A DNA stretch of 10,402 nucleotides, taken from Microbacter sp049976245. Lineage in GTDB: Bacteria; Bacteroidota; Bacteroidia; Bacteroidales; Paludibacteraceae. Below are positions 1-5,677 of the stretch, one piece after another. The position numbers and the translations under genes were made by a program. The DNA lies in assembly GCA_049976245.1 (NCBI GenBank), contig JBMFIQ010000060.1, positions 1-10,402 on the forward strand, read 5' to 3'. The notes under the pieces were generated by a model that saw nothing but the letters and a program-made list of their open reading frames with translations, did no database searches and was not told the DNA's origin. Position 1 is the first letter of the stretch. Each line of letters starts with the position of its first letter.

Positions 1-180
1 GGCTTGGTGAAGCGTATAGAGGATCTGGTGGATCAGATACTGGCGGCAAATGCTTCGGCAAGCTCAGCATCCAACCCGCAGGCGGAGACGCAGGAATTGG
101 AACGGGAAATAGATAATTTAGTATATTTGCTGTATGAATTAAATGAAGAAGAAATAAAAATAATTGAAGGAGGGGAATAA
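1..180 (+). CDS. C-terminal end of a large protein, probably a restriction-modification adenine methylase (partial)
   Basis: Frame 1 is open from the window edge to a TAA at 178-180 and gives 59 residues; the start lies outside the window. The tail has a VKRIEDLVDQILAA helix, a polar Ser/Ala/Asn linker, then a segment with ELEREIDNLVYLLYELNEEE ending in IIEGGE. I associate this pattern (an EID.LVY.LY.L..EEI.I.EG tail after a VD.IL helix) with the C-termini of type IIG/Eco57I-class methylase-nucleases and related N6-adenine methylases in Bacteroidota. That is recall of a family pattern, not a search, and no catalytic motif is visible in the window. The stop codon directly abuts the tandem repeat array. 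The segment is not a start-to-stop gene here, so its completeness cannot be judged. Confidence 0.6.
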   Translation, partial: GLVKRIEDLVDQILAANASASSASNPQAETQELEREIDNLVYLLYELNEEEIKIIEGGE

Positions 181-312
181 ATTCGTGCATTCGTGGCAAA
201 AAAAAACATTCGTGCATTCGTGGCAAAAGAAAACATTCGTGCATTCGTGGCAAAAGAAAACATTCGTGCATTCGTGGCAAAAGAAAACATTCGTGTATTC
301 GTGGCAAAAAAG
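181..312 (+). repeat. Tandem array of five 27-bp repeats, core ATTCGTGCATTCGTGGC
   Basis: Units start at 181, 208, 235, 262 and 289, a constant 27-bp period. Each has the 17-bp core ATTCGTGCATTCGTGGC followed by an A-rich spacer of about 10 bp; units 2-4 are identical, unit 1 differs in the spacer, and unit 5 has T for C at core position 8 and is cut short. The core itself contains ATTCGTG twice. The array begins on the base after the stop codon of the upstream gene and ends 5 bp before the next start codon. Because the period is a multiple of three, the minus strand reads as a spurious repetitive protein. More copies, in both orientations, lie downstream of the GxxExxY gene. There is no unique spacer sequence, so it is not a CRISPR array. 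Confidence 0.95.
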
Positions 313-317
313 TTAAT

Positions 318-692
318 ATGGAAAAAATTATTTACAAAGAAGAAAGTTATGAAATCATAGGCAAGTGTATGGAAGTACACAACAATCTGGGAGCAGGGTT
401 CCTTGAAATTGTTTATAAAGATGCCTTAGAATATGAATTTAGAAAAGCCAATATTCCATTTCAAAGAGAAAAAATGTACGAAGTACAATATAAGGACATT
501 ATTTTGCCCCATAAATTTTATGCTGACTTTATTGTATTTGATAAAATAATTTTAGAGATAAAAGCCGTTTCAGGCATTTCAGATGAATTTATCGCACAAG
601 CATTAAATTACCTTAAAGTATCAGGCAATCAACTTGCGTTGGTAGTTAATTTTGGAGAAATGAAGTTGAATTACAAAAGAATTGTATTATAA
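318..692 (+). CDS. GxxExxY family protein, PD-(D/E)XK nuclease-like
   Basis: A complete 124-residue protein. The family motif GxxExxY is present as G27-F-L-E30-I-V-Y33. Downstream, D70 in HKFYADFIV and E80-I-K82 in IILEIKAV match the D...(D/E)xK signature of PD-(D/E)XK nucleases, and Q94-A-L-N-Y98 matches the QxxxY motif of RecB-like nucleases. About 125 residues is the usual family length. No signal peptide or membrane segment is seen, so it is likely cytoplasmic. The ATG at 318 lies just after the repeat array and has no clear Shine-Dalgarno sequence. The gene is AT-rich compared with the trp genes and is bracketed by the same repeats on both sides. The function of the family is not established to my knowledge; nuclease activity is inferred from motifs only. 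Confidence 0.9.
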   Translation: MEKIIYKEESYEIIGKCMEVHNNLGAGFLEIVYKDALEYEFRKANIPFQREKMYEVQYKDIILPHKFYADFIVFDKIILEIKAVSGISDEFIAQALNYLKVSGNQLALVVNFGEMKLNYKRIVL

Positions 693-697
693 TACAA

Positions 698-850
698 GCC
701 ACGACTTCATAAATGAAACAAATATATTCGTGCATTCGTGGCAAAAAAAATAAAAGCCACGAATTCACCAATGAAAGACGAATAAATTCGTGTATTCGTG
801 GCAAAAAAAAACATTCGTGCATTCGTGGCAAAACATTCGTAGCAAAAAAA
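698..850. repeat. Second repeat cluster: direct and inverted copies of the same core
   Basis: Direct-orientation cores lie at 726-742, 786-802 and 813-829, with a decayed half copy at 835-843. Two divergent inverted copies occur at 698-714 and 756-772, each beginning GCCACGA. The inverted copy at 756-772 pairs with the direct copy at 786-802 over 15 of 17 positions, with a 13-nt loop. The pair 698-714/726-742 is weaker, with a perfect 7-bp base (GCCACGA/TCGTGGC) and a ragged upper part. The cluster starts 5 bp after the GxxExxY stop codon, so this gene sits between a purely tandem array and a hairpin-forming array. It ends before the trp promoter. Confidence 0.9.
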
Positions 851-863
851 AGAAGCCATGCAT

Positions 864-893
864 GTTGCTTTTGAAAAAAAGATGTTATCTTTG
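864..893 (+). promoter_or_regulatory. Predicted trp operon promoter (Bacteroidota type)
   Basis: TATCTTTG at 886-893 is an exact match to the Bacteroidota -7 element TAnnTTTG. A GTTG at 864-867 sits 18 bp upstream in the position of the -33 (TTTG/TTG) element. The transcription start would fall near 899-902, leaving a very short 5' segment before the leader peptide ATG at 915. Position, spacing and the attenuator just downstream all fit. Confidence 0.8.
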
Positions 894-914
894 CAGCAAG
901 AAAAAAGAAGCACA

Positions 915-977
915 ATGACAATGCAACAGATCAACAAGTTTTGGTGGTGGCGCTTGCAACTTTCGCAAAAGTCGTGA
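915..977 (+). CDS. trpL: trp operon leader peptide with three consecutive Trp codons
   Basis: A 20-codon ORF starts at ATG 915 (an in-frame ATG at 921 is an alternative start) and ends at TGA 975-977. Residues 10-12 are W-W-W, encoded by TGG TGG TGG at 942-950, inside the context NKFWWWRLQL. Three adjacent codons for a rare amino acid in a tiny ORF, between a promoter and an intrinsic terminator and upstream of trpB, are the hallmark of a ribosome-stalling leader peptide. When charged tRNA-Trp is scarce the ribosome should pause at 942-950; when it is plentiful it should reach the stop codon. The peptide product itself is presumably without function. The gene is too short for normal gene calling and is easily missed. 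Confidence 0.9.
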   Translation: MTMQQINKFWWWRLQLSQKS

Positions 978-1025
978 GAAGCCCTGCTGTGCATCTGTTT
1001 TCATTCGTTTATCGATAAAAGATTC

Positions 1026-1056
1026 AAGCCCGTCGCATCACGACGGGCTTTTTTTT
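1026..1056 (+). terminator. Intrinsic terminator of the trp attenuator
   Basis: A perfect 10-bp stem is formed by AAGCCCGTCG (1026-1035) and CGACGGGCTT (1041-1050), with loop CATCA, followed by a run of T to 1056. It lies 49 nt after the leader peptide stop codon and 55 nt before the trpB start codon, where it can end transcription before the structural genes. Confidence 0.95.
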
Positions 1057-1111
1057 ATACATCCGACATCAATCCGAAAATGATCAATAAACCTCAAAAA
1101 AATAGACCAAA

Positions 1112-2293
1112 ATGAATTTTCAAGTCAATGAAAACGGCTATTACGGCCAATTTGGAGGAGCATACATTCCCGAGATTCTTTACGCCAACGTAGAGGAGTT
1201 GAAAAAAAATTACTTGTCGATCATGAATGAAGACTCCTTTCAACAAGAATATAGCACTTTACTTCGCGACTACGTAGGTCGTCCCTCGCCACTCTATTTT
1301 TCAAACCGATTGTCGGAAAAGTATGGCACAAAGATTTACTTAAAACGTGAAGATTTGAATCACACCGGGGCACACAAAATCAACAATGCCATCGGGCAAG
1401 TGCTTTTGGCACGACGCATGGGAAAAACCCGCATCATTGCCGAGACGGGAGCCGGTCAACACGGCGTAGCCACAGCAACGGTTTGTGCCATGTTCAACAT
1501 GCCCTGCTTTGTGTACATGGGTGCCGTTGATGTGGAAAGGCAACATTTAAACGTTCAGAAAATGCAAATGTTAGGAGCAACCGTTGTGCCGGTACACAGC
1601 GGGAACAAAACATTGAAAGATGCCACCAACGAAGCCATTCGCGACTGGTGCAGTCATCCGTCGGACACTCACTACGTGATCGGATCGACCGTCGGGCCTC
1701 ATCCCTATCCTGACATGGTAGCCCGTTTTCAATCCGTCATCAGTCAGGAAATCAAGCAACAACTGCAGGAAAAAGAAGGACGATCCACGCCTGACTGCAT
1801 CATTGCCTGCGTAGGAGGAGGAAGCAATGCGGCGGGAGCTATCTATCACTTTTTGGAAAACGACCATGTGCGCTTCATTTTGGCTGAAGCAGCCGGGCAA
1901 GGAATTGACACTCCCTACTCCGCTGCTACCATTCACTTGGGTCGCGAAGGAATCATTCACGGCTGTCGCACCTTGATCATGCAAACCGCTGACGGTCAAA
2001 TTGAAGAGCCTTATTCCATTTCAGCCGGATTGGATTATCCGGGCGTTGGGCCCATTCACGCGTACCTGTCGCAGGTGAAACGTGCCGAAGTGTTTGCCGT
2101 CACTGACACCGAAGCATTGCATGCAGCCTACGAGCTGACCAAAATGGAAGGCATTATTCCGGCATTGGAATCGGCACATGCGTTGGCAGTCCTTCAGAAA
2201 GTCTCTTTTCATCCTGACGACGTGGTGGTGATCAACCTATCGGGACGTGGCGACAAAGACATGGAGGCGTACATCGCTCACATGAATGCCTAA
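1112..2293 (+). CDS. trpB: Tryptophan synthase beta subunit
   Basis: A 393-residue protein of normal TrpB1 length. TrpB condenses indole, received from TrpA through an internal tunnel, with L-serine to give L-tryptophan, using PLP. The PLP lysine is K89 in HTGAHKINNAIGQ (85-96). E111 in AETGAGQHG is the catalytic acid equivalent, GGGSNA (235-240) binds the PLP phosphate, and SGRGDKD (377-383) is the conserved C-terminal motif near the PLP ring. The ATG at 1112 fits the family N-terminus, with an A-rich upstream region and no Shine-Dalgarno sequence. It is the first structural gene of the operon, as is usual in Bacteroidota, and is 818 codons' worth of other genes away from its partner only in the sense that trpA closes the operon. 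No damage is seen. Confidence 0.98.
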   Translation: MNFQVNENGYYGQFGGAYIPEILYANVEELKKNYLSIMNEDSFQQEYSTLLRDYVGRPSPLYFSNRLSEKYGTKIYLKREDLNHTGAHKINNAIGQVLLARRMGKTRIIAETGAGQHGVATATVCAMFNMPCFVYMGAVDVERQHLNVQKMQMLGATVVPVHSGNKTLKDATNEAIRDWCSHPSDTHYVIGSTVGPHPYPDMVARFQSVISQEIKQQLQEKEGRSTPDCIIACVGGGSNAAGAIYHFLENDHVRFILAEAAGQGIDTPYSAATIHLGREGIIHGCRTLIMQTADGQIEEPYSISAGLDYPGVGPIHAYLSQVKRAEVFAVTDTEALHAAYELTKMEGIIPALESAHALAVLQKVSFHPDDVVVINLSGRGDKDMEAYIAHMNA

Positions 2294-2341
2294 AATGTCA
2301 CACGACCATCCGGAAGTGATCCATAAAAAATAATACTAACC

Positions 2342-2378
2342 CGAGTTCCATACGACATCATAAAATCATTATTTACGT
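2342..2378 (+). repeat. Short copy of the trp intergenic repeat, before trpE
   Basis: The 12-mer CGAGTTCCATAC at 2342-2353 is identical to 3863-3874 before trpG. The segment from GAGTTCC to the trpE start also resembles the trpD upstream region: both have 22 nt between the end of the GAGTT...AC block and the ATG, and both end in ATTATTTAC plus two bases. The 48 bp before it (2294-2341) match the longer copies only weakly. Role unknown. Confidence 0.6.
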
Positions 2379-3788
2379 ATGAAGACAACATTGAAAACCA
2401 TTTCAAAAAAATTGCTGGGCGATCTGCATACACCTGTATCCATTTATCTGAAAATGAGGGATATTTATCCGGAATCGGTCCTTCTGGAAAGTTCCGATTA
2501 TCACGGAGGCGAAAACAGCTATTCGTTTATTGGCGTCAAAGCCATTGCCAAGTTTTTGGCTATGAACGACACGGTGACGGAGCAATATCCCAACGGAGAA
2601 ATCAACCAATACGCCATTCATTCGTTCAATCCGCTTCCCGATCAATTTCAACGATTTGTTGACTCGTTCACCCTTCAAAAAAATCACAATCCGCTTCCTT
2701 TCAACGGATTTTTCGGGTTTACTTCATACGATGCCGTACGATATTTCGAAAAAGTTCCCATTCAGCCATCGAATGAAGCCTTTTCCAACGTTCCCGATTT
2801 GTACTACCTGCTGTTCAAATTCATCTTGGTGATTGATCACTATAAAAATGAACTGACCATTGTTGAAAATATACTTCCTGACGAACCAAGTCAAATGCAG
2901 GAAATTGAATCACATTTGGAAAATCGCAATTATGCTTCGTACAATTTTGAAGCTCACGGCAAAGAGATAGCCAATATGACCGATGAACATTACAAAGAAA
3001 TGGTGCTTCAGGGAATTCAACACTGCAAACGCGGCGACACTTTTCAAATCGTATTGTCACGACGATTCGGACAACCTTTTACCGGCGATGATTTCAAGGT
3101 ATATCGGGCTTTGCGTTCCATTAATCCTTCACCGTATCTTTTCTATTTCGATTTTGGATCATTCCGAATATTTGGCTCATCGCCCGAAACGCACGTCAGG
3201 GTAAAAAAAGGAAAAGCATTCATTGATCCCATTGCCGGAACATTCAAACGCACCGGCGACGACGAAAAAGATTTGCAACTGGCTGAAGCCTTGCTGGAAG
3301 ATCCGAAAGAAAATGCCGAGCATGTGATGTTGGTCGATTTGGCCCGCAATGATTTAAGCCGCAATGCTTCGGACGTGAAACTCGAGATTTTCAAAGAAGT
3401 ACAATTCTATTCGCATGTCATTCATTTGGTTTCAAGAGTGAGCGGCAACTTATTGCCAAACGTCCATCCGATTCGCCTGTTCATTGACACTTTCCCCGCA
3501 GGCACGCTTTCGGGAGCTCCAAAAGTACGCGCCATGCAACTCATCAACGAAATTGAACCTGACAACCGCAGCATTTATGGTGGATGCATCGGCTACATCG
3601 GGTTCGACGGCGAAATCAACCAAGCCATCACCATTCGCACCTTTTTAAGCATTGGCAATACCCTTTACTATCAAGCTGGTGCAGGCATTGTGGCAAAATC
3701 GAACCCCGACAATGAACTACAAGAAGTAAACAACAAATTGGGAGCTTTGAAAAAAGCCATTGACACAGCCGCTCAACTCAAAAATTAA
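2379..3788 (+). CDS. trpE: Anthranilate synthase component I
   Basis: A 469-residue chorismate-binding enzyme that, with ammonia supplied by TrpG, converts chorismate to anthranilate and pyruvate. The N-terminal domain carries LLES (35-38), part of the Trp feedback-binding site, and NPSPYLFY (249-256), which also contributes to it, so product inhibition is likely retained. Catalytic-domain motifs are in order: GDTFQIVLSRRF (219-230), SSPE (267-270), PIAGTFKRT (284-292), EHVMLVDLARNDL (314-326), TFPAGTLSGAPK (371-382), YGGCIGYIG (400-408) and AGAGIV (433-438). PabB is the main alternative, but the LLES motif, the Thr in PIAGT (PabB commonly has PIKGT) and the operon place make TrpE firm. The gene follows trpB after 85 bp. 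Confidence 0.98.
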   Translation: MKTTLKTISKKLLGDLHTPVSIYLKMRDIYPESVLLESSDYHGGENSYSFIGVKAIAKFLAMNDTVTEQYPNGEINQYAIHSFNPLPDQFQRFVDSFTLQKNHNPLPFNGFFGFTSYDAVRYFEKVPIQPSNEAFSNVPDLYYLLFKFILVIDHYKNELTIVENILPDEPSQMQEIESHLENRNYASYNFEAHGKEIANMTDEHYKEMVLQGIQHCKRGDTFQIVLSRRFGQPFTGDDFKVYRALRSINPSPYLFYFDFGSFRIFGSSPETHVRVKKGKAFIDPIAGTFKRTGDDEKDLQLAEALLEDPKENAEHVMLVDLARNDLSRNASDVKLEIFKEVQFYSHVIHLVSRVSGNLLPNVHPIRLFIDTFPAGTLSGAPKVRAMQLINEIEPDNRSIYGGCIGYIGFDGEINQAITIRTFLSIGNTLYYQAGAGIVAKSNPDNELQEVNNKLGALKKAIDTAAQLKN

Positions 3789-3791
3789 CCC

Positions 3792-3819
3792 TTTCATAAA
3801 AAGACATTTCTTTATGAAA
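3792..3819 (+). repeat. Inverted repeat leading into the long trp intergenic repeat
   Basis: TTTCATAAA (3792-3800) and TTTATGAAA (3811-3819) are perfect 9-bp inverted arms around a 10-nt loop, starting 3 bp after the trpE stop codon. The right arm overlaps the first bases of the repeat at 3814. The second long copy also has a TTCATT/AATGAA inversion (4550-4562) at the same edge. It is AT-rich and has no T tract directly after it, so it is not a typical terminator. Confidence 0.6.
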
Positions 3820-3877
3820 CGAGCCACAAAAACAGTTTATGCTCAAGCGTATGACTATTTGGCGAGTTCCATACAAC
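3814..3877 (+). repeat. Long copy A of the trp intergenic repeat, before trpG
   Basis: It aligns with 4558-4619 over 64 columns with 53 identities by hand. Shared blocks are ATGAAACGAGCC, GTT.ATGCTCAAG, ACTATTTGG and GAGTT...ATA.AAC. The trpE-trpG gap is 114 bp, long for an operon in which the two products form one enzyme. A 22-codon ORF (3814-3882) exists here, but a net 2-bp length difference breaks the frame in copy B, so it is more likely a DNA or RNA element than a gene. Confidence 0.85.
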
Positions 3878-3902
3878 TTTAGCGTTAAAAAAAAATAGAT
3901 GT

Positions 3903-4475
3903 ATGAATGCAAATATCTTGATTTTAGACAACTACGACTCATTCACTTACAATTTGGTACATGCCATACGAAAATTGGGATACCCTCAGGTTGAAGTGAT
4001 TCGCAATGACCAAATAGCAACGGAAGAAGTGGAACGCTTTGATAAAATCATTTTGTCGCCCGGACCGGGCATCCCGTCGGAAGCTGGCATCCTTTTGCCA
4101 CTCATAGCCCGATATGCTCCTTCAAAAAAAATATTGGGTGTCTGTTTAGGTCATCAAGCCATTGCTGAAAGTTTTGGCGCTATCCTCGAAAACACCGACG
4201 AAGTGTATCACGGCATCAGCAGTCCCGTGCACATCATCGAACCCGATCCGATTTTTTACAAAATACCCAATACTTTTGAGGCAGGACGCTATCATTCATG
4301 GATCGTTAGCAACAACGGACTTCCTTCATGCCTGAGGATTACCGCCATTTCGGACGAAGGCATCATCATGGCATTGCGGCATAAAGAATTTGATGTTTGG
4401 GGCGTACAATTTCATCCCGAATCGGTCCTCACGCCCATGGGTGAACAAATTATCCTGAACTGGCTGAATCTTTAA
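3903..4475 (+). CDS. trpG: Anthranilate synthase component II, glutamine amidotransferase
   Basis: A 190-residue class I glutamine amidotransferase that hydrolyses glutamine and delivers ammonia to TrpE. NYDSFTYNL (10-18) and LSPGPGIP (51-58, the oxyanion-hole region) are followed by the nucleophile C81 in GVCLGHQ (79-85). H171 and E173 in VQFHPES complete the triad. It is a stand-alone amidotransferase, not fused to TrpE or TrpD as in some lineages. Such a subunit can also serve PabB for folate synthesis (pabA role), which cannot be excluded. The ATG at 3903 fits the family N-terminus. Confidence 0.97.
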   Translation: MNANILILDNYDSFTYNLVHAIRKLGYPQVEVIRNDQIATEEVERFDKIILSPGPGIPSEAGILLPLIARYAPSKKILGVCLGHQAIAESFGAILENTDEVYHGISSPVHIIEPDPIFYKIPNTFEAGRYHSWIVSNNGLPSCLRITAISDEGIIMALRHKEFDVWGVQFHPESVLTPMGEQIILNWLNL

Positions 4476-4557
4476 CCATCGAATGCCATACATCATATTT
4501 CAACAAGTTGAACAACAAACAACTCATTGAAGCAAAAAAAGATGATGCATTCATTGA

Positions 4558-4619
4558 ATGAAACGAGCCAAAAAAAAGTTATGCTCAAGAAAATAACTAT
4601 TTGGAGAGTTGTATATAAC
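4558..4619 (+). repeat. Long copy B of the trp intergenic repeat, before trpD
   Basis: About 83% identical to copy A (3814-3877), with small indels in the A-rich block after ACGAGCC and next to the GTTAT. The trpG-trpD gap is 166 bp. The first 82 bp (4476-4557) have no match to the other gap apart from the TTCATT/AATGAA inversion at the edge. A TTG at 4609 that would extend trpD lies inside this repeat, which argues against it as a start. Confidence 0.85.
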
Positions 4620-4641
4620 ATTTAATATCAATTATTTACAC

Positions 4642-5640
4642 ATGAAAGAACTTTTATACAGGCTATTTGATCATCAATACCTACATCGCGACGAAGCAAA
4701 AACCGTGTTGACCAACATGGCCGAAGGAAAATACAACGAAGCTCAGATAGCAGCCTTTGTCACCGTTTATTTGATGCGAAGCATCACCGTCGATGAACTG
4801 ATGGGATTTCGAGAAGCGCTTCTTGAAATGCGCGTGCCGATCTCCTTGAACGAATATGATCCCATTGACATTGTCGGGACGGGTGGCGACAATCATAACA
4901 CGTTCAACATTTCAACTTTGAGCTGTTTTGTGGTGGCCGGAGCCGGATACAAAGTAACCAAACACGGCAATTATGGAGCCACGTCGGTGAGTGGCGCCTC
5001 CAATGTGATGGAACAACACGGTGTGAAATTTACCCGAGATAACGACTTGTTGCGACGCTCCATTGAAGAGACCAACATAGCCTATCTTCATGCTCCGCTA
5101 TTTAATCTGGCACTCAAAGCAGTTGCTCCCGTTCGAAAAGCATTGCAGGTACGCAGTTTTTTCAATGTGTTAGGACCGCTGGTCAATCCGGTTCAACCGC
5201 GACATTATGTTTTAGGCGTTTTCAATTTGAAGATGGCACGCCTCTATTATTACCTCTATCAACAGGAACAAGGATTGACCTTTTCCATTGTGCACAGCTT
5301 AGACGGATACGATGAAATTTCATTGACGGACGACTTCAAAATCATCAATAACGCTGGCGAAACCATGATCGCACCGGAACAAATCGGGTTTCAACGCATC
5401 CCGCAGGAAGCATTATCGGGTGGTGAAACACCTCAACAAGCTGCTGAGATTTTCGATCGAGTGCTGGCCAACAAAGCCACAGATGCTCAAAAAAATGTGG
5501 TCATCATCAATTCGGCCGTTGCCATTCGCACCATTCATCCCGAACTTTCGCTCGAAGCGTGCATCGATCAGGCTCGTGTCTCCATCGAAAGTGGAGCGGC
5601 ATTGCGCACATTCAAAAAATTTTTGGACCTGAACAGTTAG
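4642..5640 (+). CDS. trpD: Anthranilate phosphoribosyltransferase
   Basis: TrpD transfers the phosphoribosyl group of PRPP to anthranilate. I chose ATG 4642 (332 residues, MKELLYRLFDHQYL...), which matches the usual TrpD N-terminal helix; the upstream in-frame TTG at 4609 falls in the intergenic repeat. GTGGD (79-83) binds PRPP, KHGN (107-110) and the following GATSVSGASNVME lie at the anthranilate/PRPP site, and R171-SFFNVLGPLVNP (to 183) is the conserved anthranilate-binding and dimer segment. D224-E225 in DGYDEIS are the Mg-binding acidic pair. It resembles nucleoside phosphorylase class III enzymes in fold, but the motifs are TrpD-specific. Intact, and 37 bp before trpC. Confidence 0.98.
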   Translation: MKELLYRLFDHQYLHRDEAKTVLTNMAEGKYNEAQIAAFVTVYLMRSITVDELMGFREALLEMRVPISLNEYDPIDIVGTGGDNHNTFNISTLSCFVVAGAGYKVTKHGNYGATSVSGASNVMEQHGVKFTRDNDLLRRSIEETNIAYLHAPLFNLALKAVAPVRKALQVRSFFNVLGPLVNPVQPRHYVLGVFNLKMARLYYYLYQQEQGLTFSIVHSLDGYDEISLTDDFKIINNAGETMIAPEQIGFQRIPQEALSGGETPQQAAEIFDRVLANKATDAQKNVVIINSAVAIRTIHPELSLEACIDQARVSIESGAALRTFKKFLDLNS

Positions 5641-5677
5641 CCACTCGCAAAACAGTTGAACAAATAATATCTTGGTC

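Larger units (their letters stand above)
899..1056 (+). promoter_or_regulatory. Tryptophan attenuator leader RNA
   Basis: This is the predicted transcribed leader from the inferred start site through the terminator. The Trp-codon segment GG(C)GCTT at 949-955 can pair with AAGCCC at 979-984, as a pause hairpin might. The same AAGCCC hexamer opens the left arm of the terminator at 1026-1031. GTCGTGA at 971-977, which includes the leader stop codon, is complementary to TCACGAC at 1038-1044 in the terminator loop and right arm. A ribosome on the stop codon would cover 971-977; one stalled at the Trp codons would leave it free. The attenuator assignment is well supported, but the exact competing fold is inference, since the 7-bp pairing is weaker than the 10-bp terminator stem. 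Confidence 0.8.

Noticed and set aside
181..312. CRISPR array
   Set aside because: The units are contiguous 27-bp tandem repeats whose A-rich spacers are the same sequence; there are no unique spacers of 25-40 bp and no cas genes in view.
33..380. Minus-strand ORF with repeated ATNARMF peptides (and similar ones at 646-994)
   Set aside because: It arises because the 27-bp period is a multiple of three and the reverse strand of the repeat lacks stop codons; it overlaps two real genes.
1571..1999. Long minus-strand ORF inside trpB, with similar ones in the other trp genes
   Set aside because: These are shadows of well-identified plus-strand genes, with no recognisable protein features.
3851..3862. 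Internal promoter in the trp gaps (ACTATTTGG in both long repeat copies)
   Set aside because: TA is directly followed by TTTG, without the two-base spacer of TAnnTTTG, and no -33 element is placed correctly.
3814..3882. A 22-codon ORF in the trpE-trpG gap
   Set aside because: The homologous copy at 4558 keeps the DNA similarity but has a net 2-bp length change that shifts the frame to an early stop, so coding selection is not supported.
4609..4641. TTG start extending trpD by 11 residues
   Set aside because: The extension lies within the intergenic repeat, and the ATG at 4642 gives the family-typical N-terminus.
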